Assembly (NCBI GenBank): GCA_964493985.1
Contig: CAZBQL010000048.1
Span: 1 to 22,520, forward strand
From: MGML01 sp964493985
GTDB taxonomy: Bacteria; Chloroflexota; Dehalococcoidia; Dehalococcoidales; UBA2162
DNA: 22,520 nt
Reading direction: 5' to 3'
The notes under the pieces were generated by a model. The model made no database searches. It was given only the letters and a program-made list of their open reading frames with translations, and was not told where the DNA came from. This document shows, piece by piece, positions 7,006 to 14,352 of the stretch. Within the stretch, counting starts at the first letter, position 1. Each line of letters starts with the position of its first letter. Both the position numbers and the translations under genes were made by a program.

Positions 7006-7929
7006 CTAATTATTCGCCGTTATCCTGTTATGTGCCGGTGTACAGAGATCCGCGTATTTCTGATTTTTACCAAGAATGAGATCATTGTAAATCTTCTGGA
7101 GTTTTGCAGTAATTTCACCGATTTCGCCGTTTCCGACTTTTCGGCCGTCTATTTCAGCTACAGGCGTGATATTGGCGGCTGTACCAGTCAGGAAGCACTC
7201 CTCAGCGTTGTATAATTCGATACGGTTAACGTGTCGTTCGGTTGTCTTTATACCAAGTTCGTCTGCCGCGAGTTTCATGACGAGGTTACGGGTAATTCCG
7301 ATCAGAACACCGTCATAGGTTGCCGGTGTTGCCAGTTCTCCGTTTTTATACAGGAATATATTTTCTCCACTTCCTTCGGCGACATATCCGTCAGGAGTAA
7401 GCATTATCGCTTCGTCATACCCGTGGTCTACCGCTTCTGTCTTGGCCAGCGCGTTGGTAATGTAAAGTCCGGTCAGCTTTGCCCGTGGTATTTCGGTGGG
7501 AAATCGCCACGAGGACACGCAGCACTTAACCTTTTCCGGCAGATATGGTCCCCAGGGAAAGGCGAATACCAGGAAATCGTTCTCAAGGTTGTGAAGGCGG
7601 ACACCAAGGGCTTCCGAACTTTTGTATGCTACAGGGCGGATATAGATATCTTCCTCGAATCCGCATTTGTCTACCAGTTCCACTGTAATGTTACACAATT
7701 CTTCCAGCGAATAAGGCAAGTCTATCCTCAGTACACTGCAGCCGTCCAGAAGACGTCGATAATGGGCTTCAAGAGCGAATATATAATTTTGCTTCTCTTC
7801 GGCGTTCCAGTTGCCTCTTATACCTTCGAAAACACCGGTGCCGTAGTGGATGAAATTTGTCATCACTCCCAGTTTTGCCTCGGTCAGGGGGACAAATTCA
7901 TTCTGTAAAAATGCGTATGATGATGACAT
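7006..7929 (-). CDS. ilvE: Branched-chain amino acid aminotransferase
   Basis: PLP-dependent fold-type IV transaminase (307 residues, typical length) that swaps the amino group between glutamate and the keto acids of Leu, Ile and Val. The PLP lysine is K151 in RAKLTGLYITNALAKTEA, followed by the conserved DEAIML (172-177) and EGSGENIF (185-192), with E186 as the cofactor-contact Glu. The YGTGVFEGIRG start (29-39) is characteristic. It begins with ATG after a strong AAGGAG site and has a good promoter. It is the first gene of the ilvE-plsY operon; a metabolic link between the two is not obvious. Confidence 0.94.
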   Translation of the reverse strand: MSSSYAFLQNEFVPLTEAKLGVMTNFIHYGTGVFEGIRGNWNAEEKQNYIFALEAHYRRLLDGCSVLRIDLPYSLEELCNITVELVDKCGFEEDIYIRPVAYKSSEALGVRLHNLENDFLVFAFPWGPYLPEKVKCCVSSWRFPTEIPRAKLTGLYITNALAKTEAVDHGYDEAIMLTPDGYVAEGSGENIFLYKNGELATPATYDGVLIGITRNLVMKLAADELGIKTTERHVNRIELYNAEECFLTGTAANITPVAEIDGRKVGNGEIGEITAKLQKIYNDLILGKNQKYADLCTPAHNRITANN

Positions 7930-7960
7930 TATTCCTCATCTCCTTTTTTGGTTAGGGCTA

Positions 7961-7990
7961 ATTATACTCCAATTTTCACACGATAAACAA
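7961..7990 (-). promoter_or_regulatory. Promoter of ilvE-plsY
   Basis: On the minus strand TTGTTT (7990-7985) and a perfect TATAAT (7966-7961) are 18 bases apart. The -10 box is 31 bases upstream of the ilvE start. Confidence 0.55.
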
Positions 7991-8044
7991 GATTTTACCT
8001 GTTATCACGTTCAGTAGCACGCCTGGTATATGTTTATGCCCACT

Positions 8045-8077
8045 AAAAAGGCTCCTCATTATTTGAGGAGCCTTTTT
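8045..8077. terminator. Bidirectional intrinsic terminator
   Basis: AAAAAGGCTCCTCA and TGAGGAGCCTTTTT form a perfect 14-bp stem around a TTATT loop, with T-runs on both strands. It lies 20 bases downstream of the thiolase stop, so it ends the HMGS-like/thiolase operon on the minus strand and insulates ilvE behind it. Confidence 0.92.
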
Positions 8078-8097
8078 CTTTCGGTCTGGTTTTTCGT

Positions 8098-9303
8098 TTA
8101 ACCAAAGGACTTGGTGTCTGCCTGTCCCATAATGGTCACACTGCCGACACCGCTGCCGGGATTGAAACCAAAATTGTGAGTCAGTCCCAGGGTAGGATTT
8201 TTCCTCTGCCGGGGACCGGCTTTACCCTGGAGCTGCTTGTATACTTCGTAAAGCATCCTGAGTCCGCTTGCGCCGATGGGATGTCCGAAGGATTTTAGCC
8301 CGCCGTCGGGATTGACCGCCAGGTCGCCATCGAGAAGGAACCTGCCTTCTTTCACGTATTCAGGGGCCCCGCCACGGGGAGCGAAACCAAGGTCTTCCAT
8401 GATGACAAGCTCGGTGATGGTGAAGCAGTCGTGCACTTCAGCCAGGTCGATTTCCTTAAACGGGTCTTTGATACCGGCCTGTTCATAGGCCTGACGTCCG
8501 GCCCGTACGGTCGGTTCAATATGGGTTAAGTCGACGTCCTGCCTCGTCCAACCCTGTCTGGCGCCGACAGCAAGACCAACCCCTTTTACCAGGGTATAGT
8601 CGTCCCTGAAACTTTTTGCCATGTCGGTCCTGGTGATGATAGCCGCAGCAGCGCCGTCGCTGACGCCGCAGCAGTCATAGAGACCGAGTGGCCAGGACAT
8701 CATAGGGGCGTTAATTGCCTGTTCTTCGGTAATAGCCTGCTGGAAGTGCGCCTTGGGATTTAGAGAGCCATTGTAGTGATTCTTAACGGCAATCTTGGCG
8801 AGAATAGGCTTGAACTCTTCATAACTCCATCCGTACTCTTTCATATACCTGTTGGCCATTTGGGCGAATGCAGTATGCGGTCCTCCCGAAGGGATGAACA
8901 GCATATCTCCGCCGCCGCCACCGCCGCCTCCTCCTCCGAGGCCACCACGTCCGGTATCTTTAAGTTTCTCACAGCCGAGAGCCATAACAACGTCATACAT
9001 ACCGGCTGCGACTGCATAACAGGCATTTCTGAACGCGTCGGTAGCTGTTGCACAAAGGTTTTCGACACGCGTGATGGGTATATAGTCGAATTTAAGGTTA
9101 TAGGCCATAGGTTCACCGAGTGAAATCTGAGTAGAACCGAACCATGCTGCTTCAATATCTTTGGGCTCAATACCGGCATCTTCATAGGCTTCGTAGGCGG
9201 CGTCCACCATCATGTCACTGGCACTCTTATCCCAGTTTTCTCCGAATTTTACGCAGCCCATGCCGACCACGGCAACTTTATCTTTTATCGTGCCGACCGC
9301 CAT
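8098..9303 (-). CDS. Thiolase, archaeal/SCP2-like type
   Basis: A 401-residue thiolase-fold protein expected to make or cleave beta-ketoacyl-CoA. Cys84 (ENLCATATDAF) is the likely nucleophile; His291 (HDCFTITE) and His341 (SFGHPIGASG) complete the active site. The second catalytic Cys of classical biosynthetic thiolases is absent (NFGFNPGSG), as in the archaeal type that works with a DUF35 partner. Residues 123-132 are ten glycines in a row. The ATG at 9303 has a strong AAGGAGGAG site inside the end of the upstream gene and lies 1 base after its stop, so the two are translationally coupled. An in-frame start at 9324 would have no such site. Possible roles are acetoacetyl-CoA formation or a degradative thiolase/retro-aldolase step. 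Confidence 0.88.
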   Translation of the reverse strand: MAVGTIKDKVAVVGMGCVKFGENWDKSASDMMVDAAYEAYEDAGIEPKDIEAAWFGSTQISLGEPMAYNLKFDYIPITRVENLCATATDAFRNACYAVAAGMYDVVMALGCEKLKDTGRGGLGGGGGGGGGGDMLFIPSGGPHTAFAQMANRYMKEYGWSYEEFKPILAKIAVKNHYNGSLNPKAHFQQAITEEQAINAPMMSWPLGLYDCCGVSDGAAAAIITRTDMAKSFRDDYTLVKGVGLAVGARQGWTRQDVDLTHIEPTVRAGRQAYEQAGIKDPFKEIDLAEVHDCFTITELVIMEDLGFAPRGGAPEYVKEGRFLLDGDLAVNPDGGLKSFGHPIGASGLRMLYEVYKQLQGKAGPRQRKNPTLGLTHNFGFNPGSGVGSVTIMGQADTKSFG

Positions 9304-9304
9304 G

Positions 9305-10732
9305 TTACTTCTCCTCCTTCGCAATCCATGTTTCCCTGATAGGCATCGCTTTCCACCAGTAATGGTGAATGCCGCCGCCGTTAATGATGTTTCTGAAAGT
9401 CATCTCGACCTCCATGCCTATCGGTACATCCTCTATAGTAGGTTTCTTGTCTGTCAGCTGGAAATTCGCTCGGCCACCACAGTCCCAGTCCAGATAAAAA
9501 TTAACTGCCGGACTTTCATACGGTGGTACCCCGGCTGCGTAATCCAGAACCCTGGTATATATCTTGCCTTTCTGGTCGGAGAGCCTGAATGATTCCATCC
9601 GGTCCTTGGTCTGGCACTTGACGCAGACTCTCTGGGGTGGGTACTGGACCGTTCCACATACCTGGCACTTAGTGCCGCGGAGAGCGTAAATTTGCTCCAC
9701 TTCCCTAGCCAGGACCGATGCTGCTGGTCCACCGCCACTCTCGGTATCTCTGGTCTGATGATGAAATCCGAAGTACTGCTGGTAACTGGGGAATATCATT
9801 TTCGCGGCAAGGTGGGTTTTCATAGCCCTGTTAGGTTTATAACCGGTGATGGCATCGGTGGTCTGGAAAAGTAAGACATCACATCCGTCTCCATAGGCTA
9901 TACAGAGGATTTTATCACCGGGTTTTGCACTTTCCAGAGCAGAAACGAGTTGCATGGGGGTAGCTGCAGTCCCGGTGTTTCCTACTGTCGAATACAGCGG
10001 GTCCTGGATTTGCTCAGGGCTGAGGCCCAGAGTCTTTGCTACCTGTCCATGTCGCCTCTGGTTGTTTCCGTAGAGGGCTACCTTGGTCATATCCTTCAAC
10101 GACAGATTATATTTTTCAAGGAATTCTCCTACTACCTGAGGCACAACCTTCATATACCCTTCTTCCTGGACCCACCTGTCTTCCCAGGTGTGGATGAATT
10201 TAGCGGTATCACCCCGCCAGAAATCAAAGAGTTCATTGGATACTGAATAATACGCTTCGAGTGTTGCGATGACATCGGTATCGCCGATGAGAAAAGCGGC
10301 AGCACCATCACCGAATATCTGGTCGAGTGCGCCACCGGGGTCGCCCAGACGACAGTCTGAGGCAGTTACTAGCAGCTGCTTGGCGGAACCTGCTTTTACC
10401 GTGTCTATAGCCATCCGAAGGGCACCCATGCCGGACCTGAGTGTATCGCCACAGTCCGCAGTGAGAATGTCCTTCCGGAGATCAACAGCGACTGCAGCTG
10501 TCGTTGCCGCCAGTTTTTCTTTGTAGGGAGCGGTCGTTGAAGCAAAATATAAGCCATCAACGGTCTGGCGGTCTCTGTCACCCAGACAGTCGATAGCAGC
10601 CGCAACAGCCATTGTCATGGTGTCTTCATCATAATATGCTACTGCTTTCTCATTGGGTGAGCGCCAGCCCTGCGTTCCCTTACCCAACCTTCGTAAGGGC
10701 ACATACGCTCCATAGGATACAATCCCTACCAT
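9305..10732 (-). CDS. HMG-CoA-synthase-like protein fused to a C-terminal DUF35 domain
   Basis: A 475-residue fusion. Residues 1-about 335 have the thiolase-like fold of HMG-CoA synthase, with nucleophile Cys94 (ADCGDTLRSGMGAL). Residues about 345-460 are a DUF35 module: zinc ribbon C356/C359 and C370/C373, then an OB-fold (GKIYTRVLDYAAGVPPYESP). By alignment from memory, the classical synthase Glu (in GSES) is Thr66 here, and the catalytic His (in FHQPN) falls in LYGNN (220-224), where no His is present. True HMG-CoA synthesis is therefore doubtful. In archaea separate thiolase, DUF35 and HMG-CoA synthase proteins form one channelling complex; in actinobacterial steroid degradation a DUF35 domain partners a thiolase-fold aldolase. 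Here the DUF35 may dock the thiolase encoded next. Good AAAGGAG site and promoter. Confidence 0.82.
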   Translation of the reverse strand: MVGIVSYGAYVPLRRLGKGTQGWRSPNEKAVAYYDEDTMTMAVAAAIDCLGDRDRQTVDGLYFASTTAPYKEKLAATTAAVAVDLRKDILTADCGDTLRSGMGALRMAIDTVKAGSAKQLLVTASDCRLGDPGGALDQIFGDGAAAFLIGDTDVIATLEAYYSVSNELFDFWRGDTAKFIHTWEDRWVQEEGYMKVVPQVVGEFLEKYNLSLKDMTKVALYGNNQRRHGQVAKTLGLSPEQIQDPLYSTVGNTGTAATPMQLVSALESAKPGDKILCIAYGDGCDVLLFQTTDAITGYKPNRAMKTHLAAKMIFPSYQQYFGFHHQTRDTESGGGPAASVLAREVEQIYALRGTKCQVCGTVQYPPQRVCVKCQTKDRMESFRLSDQKGKIYTRVLDYAAGVPPYESPAVNFYLDWDCGGRANFQLTDKKPTIEDVPIGMEVEMTFRNIINGGGIHHYWWKAMPIRETWIAKEEK

Positions 10733-10762
10733 AAAGCTTCTCTCCTTTCTATTATTGCAACA

Positions 10763-10792
10763 ATTATAGGGTTATCATGAAACACCCGTCAA
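10763..10792 (-). promoter_or_regulatory. Promoter of the HMGS-like/thiolase operon
   Basis: On the minus strand TTGACG (10792-10787) and a perfect TATAAT (10768-10763) are 18 bases apart, 30 bases upstream of the ATG at 10732. This is close to consensus, so good basal expression is expected. Confidence 0.68.
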
Positions 10793-10867
10793 GTTAACAC
10801 GGCTTGTTACAGGTATCCTCGATAGCGTTATGAAAATATTTCGCATATAAATAGTGAGAGACCAGGA

Positions 10868-10896
10868 TTGACAAAGTTAGCTCAAGCGGTTAGATT
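10868..10896 (+). promoter_or_regulatory. Promoter of the MscS-like gene
   Basis: A perfect TTGACA (10868-10873) and TAGATT (10891-10896) are 17 bases apart. Transcription would begin near 10903, after an in-frame TTG at 10868, which argues for the ATG at 10940 as the real start. Confidence 0.5.
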
Positions 10897-10939
10897 ATCC
10901 ATTACTACCAGTCGGTTATGGTTAATACAGGAGTGCGTA

Positions 10940-12067
10940 ATGCAACCGGATTTTGTTAAAGGATCCTTATTGCTTGAGATAGGCTGGGCGGTACTTATTC
11001 TGGTTATTTCCATATTTTTAGCCTGGTTAGTCGTTAAACTGGTCAGGTATATACAGCATATATTGGAACGTCGTACAAAAAAATCAGCCTTCACGCCACA
11101 ACTGTTACAGAGTATTATCAGACCATTACTGGTTTATATTATATTAGATGGCTTGCTTCTGGCTCTGGGCACATTGTCCTTCATGCAGCAGTGGGCTGGT
11201 GCACTAAGACAAACAGCCATAGTGGCTGTTATTGCCATTGTTACCTATGCGCTGGCAAATATCCTCGGTAGCCTGCTGACCTGGTATATGCGTAGTCTAC
11301 GAGCACGACGGAAAGCGCGGTTCGACGAAGGTCTGATACGCTTTTTAAGACGAGTACTGATCATCATAATTGTTGCTATCGGTATTCTTATAATTCTCGA
11401 TTTCCTGACTATCCAGATTTCACCGATCATTGCCGGTCTTGGTCTTGGTGGTCTGGCGGTAGCACTTGCCCTACAACCAACATTAGCTAATTTTTTTGCC
11501 AGCACACAGATTGTTTCCGATAGAGTGGTAAGAATCGGAGACTACATCGAGCTTGAAGATCCAAATATACGGGGGTATGTTTCTGATGTAGGCTGGCGCA
11601 GCACCAGGATTCGGACTCCTTTTAATAACCTGATTATTATCCCGAATTCCAGACTGGCTGAAAGTATAATTACCAACTATTACGGTCCGACTATGGAAAT
11701 GGGAGTGCAGATAGACTGTGGTGTCAGTTATAATGCTGACCTTCCCAAGGTTGAAAAACTTTCACTTGAAGTAGCAAATGAAGTAATTCGGGAACTTGAC
11801 GAGGCTGATAAAACCTTCGAGCCATGGTTTATGTACGAGGAATTCGGTGATTCAAATATTAACTTCTGGATATGGGTACGGGCAAATGACAGATTAGGTT
11901 CGTTCAAGGTAAAGAGTGAAATAATAAAACGTTTGAAAGCAAGACTCGATAAAGAAGGTATTACGATCAACTATCCGGCACGTCTTCTTACGTTCGAAGA
12001 TTCAGATACTCCACCATATTTCCTGACAGGAAAAAAAGAGATTAAGAACTCTGGTACGGATAAATAG
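10940..12067 (+). CDS. MscS-family small-conductance mechanosensitive channel
   Basis: A 375-residue inner-membrane channel that would open under membrane tension to release solutes during osmotic downshock. There are four hydrophobic segments (about 13-37, 58-80, 91-117, 137-158), then the Gly/Ala-rich pore helix and the following conserved stretch GLGLGGLAVALALQPTLANF (166-185). The cytoplasmic beta domain follows (RIGDYIELEDPNIRGYVSDVGWRSTRIRT, about 198-226) with a mixed C-terminal domain. The ATG at 10940 is chosen because AGGAG lies 6 bases upstream. It has two more N-terminal helices than E. coli MscS. It is divergent from the HMGS-like operon and monocistronic, with dinB converging. 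Confidence 0.9.
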   Translation: MQPDFVKGSLLLEIGWAVLILVISIFLAWLVVKLVRYIQHILERRTKKSAFTPQLLQSIIRPLLVYIILDGLLLALGTLSFMQQWAGALRQTAIVAVIAIVTYALANILGSLLTWYMRSLRARRKARFDEGLIRFLRRVLIIIIVAIGILIILDFLTIQISPIIAGLGLGGLAVALALQPTLANFFASTQIVSDRVVRIGDYIELEDPNIRGYVSDVGWRSTRIRTPFNNLIIIPNSRLAESIITNYYGPTMEMGVQIDCGVSYNADLPKVEKLSLEVANEVIRELDEADKTFEPWFMYEEFGDSNINFWIWVRANDRLGSFKVKSEIIKRLKARLDKEGITINYPARLLTFEDSDTPPYFLTGKKEIKNSGTDK

Positions 12068-12088
12068 GATAGAGTTTCTGTATTTACG

Positions 12089-12128
12089 GCGCTTTCAGGA
12101 TATTCCGGGAGTGCGAAGAGCGCTATTT
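12089..12128 (+). terminator. Weak terminator candidate between convergent mscS-like gene and dinB
   Basis: GCGCTTTC (12089-12096) can pair with GAA-G-AGCGC (12115-12123) with one bulged base, followed by TATTTT. The loop is long (18 bases) and it overlaps the 3' end of dinB, so the call is tentative. Confidence 0.28.
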
Positions 12129-13313
12129 TCCGTTAAAGGCGAAGATATCTCTCAGTAAAAGTGTCCTGCCTGTCTGGATAGAGGAGAAGCCGTATTTATC
12201 ACGTATATCATCAATCGTTTTATTTAGCTGAACTATTCGCTCGCCATTGGTATCCAGCATAGACATTTGACCTCCTGGTTCAACGATGCCTGATATACCG
12301 ATACCAAGAAGCCGTACCGGCTTTTTCCCGGTTTGTATTGCCTTCTCCAGTAACCGGGCACCGGTGCTAAAGATGATATCGTTGCTGTCAAACGGCTGCC
12401 GAAGCGTCTGGCTTCGGGTACTGGTGGTAAAGTCAGAAAACCTGATTTTCAAAGTAACACATTTAGCCCGTCTTTCTCTGCGTCTTAAATCCGCACCGAC
12501 TTTCTCACCAAGATACCGAAGGGTGGATTTCAGGAACTCAATGTTATTCGTGTCTTCTTTGAATGTAGTCTCGCGACTGATGGACTTGGCAGTACCCGGC
12601 GGTTCTACTTTTCGGTTGTCTATACCATTCGCGGCATTATGCATCGTCGTACCCGCTATACCGAAATGACCGGACAGTGTTTTCAAGGGTATAGAGGCAA
12701 GTTGCCCGATAGTGATCACACCCAATTCCTTCAGGCGTTTTTGAGCTTGCTTACCTACTCCGGGCAGCTTTCCGACCGGTAAAGGAGCGAGGAAATCCCG
12801 TTCTTCTCCGTGTTTCACTTCGATGAGTCCATCAGGTTTTGAGTAGTCTGAGGCAACTTTTGCGACTACCTTGCATGGTGCAATACCTATCGATGCACAT
12901 AATCCCTGCTCGTTCATCACCCGTTGCTTAATAGAGATCGCCATCTTCCTGATCGTACCATGAAGAGATTCGAATCCTGTAACGTCGAGAAATGCTTCGT
13001 CCAGACTCATTGGCTCTACGAATGGAGAGAAATCGGCAAGGATTGCCATGAATTTTTTCGATGCTTCCCGGTATCTCTGGAAATTGCCTTCGATAAATAT
13101 TGCCTGGGGACAGAGCCGGCTAGCCGTTTTCAGGGGCATGGCCGAATGAAGTCCGTAGGCGCGGGCTTCATATGATGCAGCGGATATTACACCTCTTGCA
13201 TCTGGCCTGCCGCCGACAACTACGGGCTTGCCTTTCAGTTCCGGATTTAAAACCACTTCAACCGAAACAAAAAAAGCATCAAGGTCTATATGCATTATTG
13301 TACGCTGTGACAT
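12123..13313 (-). CDS. dinB: DNA polymerase IV (Y family)
   Basis: Error-prone translesion polymerase of 396 residues. The catalytic carboxylates are present: D10 (HIDLDAFF) and D105-E106 (SLDEAFLD), with F15 at the steric-gate position. The thumb helix-hairpin-helix (LPGVGKQAQKRLKELGV) is near 184-200 and the little-finger domain is C-terminal. QMSMLD, near 352-357, is a plausible sliding-clamp contact related to the QLSLF form. The ribosome-binding site is poor. No SOS box is seen in the 62-base gap upstream. A weak promoter (TTGAAT, 18 bases, TATCCT) is possible there; otherwise it is read through from the SMP-30-like gene. Confidence 0.94.
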   Translation of the reverse strand: MSQRTIMHIDLDAFFVSVEVVLNPELKGKPVVVGGRPDARGVISAASYEARAYGLHSAMPLKTASRLCPQAIFIEGNFQRYREASKKFMAILADFSPFVEPMSLDEAFLDVTGFESLHGTIRKMAISIKQRVMNEQGLCASIGIAPCKVVAKVASDYSKPDGLIEVKHGEERDFLAPLPVGKLPGVGKQAQKRLKELGVITIGQLASIPLKTLSGHFGIAGTTMHNAANGIDNRKVEPPGTAKSISRETTFKEDTNNIEFLKSTLRYLGEKVGADLRRRERRAKCVTLKIRFSDFTTSTRSQTLRQPFDSNDIIFSTGARLLEKAIQTGKKPVRLLGIGISGIVEPGGQMSMLDTNGERIVQLNKTIDDIRDKYGFSSIQTGRTLLLRDIFAFNGK

Positions 13314-13375
13314 CTTTATGAAAATATAGGATATTGAGAAGGATAAATTTTATTCAATTCAGGAGCATTCAGTAA

Positions 13376-14284
13376 TCAGGGCCACGGGAAAGGTTCGACT
13401 TTGTATGGTGCTATTCCTTCAGCCAGGAGCCTTAAACGATACACACTGGTACGCGCGGTAACATAGAGAGTTTTCCAGTCTTTATCTCCCCAGCAGAGAT
13501 TGGCCGGTATCTCGGGGAAATTTATTGTGCCGAGATGGGTCCCGTCAGGGCTTATTATCCATATCCCGCCGGGGCCGGTGCAGTAAATATTTCCCTCCAT
13601 ATCGACTTTCATGCCGTCCGGTGCTCCGGGTCCTTCTCCCTTCATTTCAATGAGTATTCTTTCATTACCGATACTTCCATCCTCTCTTACGTCATAAGCC
13701 CTGATATGGCTGTTACGCGTATCATTCACGTATAAAATCGACTCATCCGGAGAGAAAGCCAGGCCGTTCGGGAATATATAATCATCCGCCAGCAGGTGGA
13801 TTTCTCCGTTCGGTGTAACGCTGAAAAATCCTTTAAAACCTAGCTCTTCTGGTGGAGGAGGATTACCTGAAAGATAAAATGGATCGGTGAAATATACGGT
13901 ACCATCGAGCCTGACCACCACGTCATTCGGGCTGTTCAGTCTCTTTCCGTTATACCCTTCAGCCAGCACTGTAATGCTGCCATCTATCTCAGTACGGGTT
14001 AACCTTCTCGCAGTAGATTCGCAGACGATAAGTCGTCCGCTTCTGTCAAGGGTCAGCCCGTTGGAATTACCGCTGGGTCGGCGGTAGGTGGTAACTTCAG
14101 GACCGTCACTGAGCAAATCAAGCCGTATTATGCGGTTACGTGGAATATCGCTGAAAAGGAGATAATCACCGCACCAGACCGGGCCCTCTGTGAATCCAAA
14201 ACCGGATGCTGCCTGCTCAGCCATTAACCTCTCGGGAACTATTCCTTTAAATCTTTTATCGTTTTCTGTGTAGTTTAACTCCAA
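13376..14284 (-). CDS. SMP-30/gluconolactonase/LRE-type beta-propeller protein
   Basis: A 302-residue six-bladed beta-propeller, probably a metal-dependent lactonase acting on sugar lactones. The family metal and substrate residues can be placed: E33 (FTEGPVW), N120 (NSPNDV), N173 (FPNGLAFSPD) and D223 (GAPDGM). There is no signal peptide, so it is cytosolic. The start is TTG at 14284, supported by AAGGAGG eight bases upstream. No sugar dehydrogenase or kinase lies nearby, so the substrate is unknown. The gene lies between comEC and dinB on the same strand, with 60-70 base gaps on either side. Confidence 0.9.
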   Translation of the reverse strand: MELNYTENDKRFKGIVPERLMAEQAASGFGFTEGPVWCGDYLLFSDIPRNRIIRLDLLSDGPEVTTYRRPSGNSNGLTLDRSGRLIVCESTARRLTRTEIDGSITVLAEGYNGKRLNSPNDVVVRLDGTVYFTDPFYLSGNPPPPEELGFKGFFSVTPNGEIHLLADDYIFPNGLAFSPDESILYVNDTRNSHIRAYDVREDGSIGNERILIEMKGEGPGAPDGMKVDMEGNIYCTGPGGIWIISPDGTHLGTINFPEIPANLCWGDKDWKTLYVTARTSVYRLRLLAEGIAPYKVEPFPWP

Positions 14285-14352
14285 AATGGTTTCCTCCTTA
14301 TAAGTAATGTAAAGTAAATATACGATGATAACGTTGATTTGAGAAACAGCTG

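Noticed and set aside
7231..7908. 225-codon plus-strand frame opposite ilvE
   Set aside because: It is entirely antisense to a well-conserved aminotransferase and its product is Cys/Phe/Tyr-rich with no recognisable domain.
9304..9324. Thiolase start at 9324
   Set aside because: It would overlap the upstream gene and encode an unrelated Arg-rich start; the ATG at 9303 has a strong ribosome-binding site.
10868..10939. TTG start of the MscS-like gene at 10868
   Set aside because: The TTG is part of a consensus TTGACA -35 box, and the ATG at 10940 has a proper AGGAG site.
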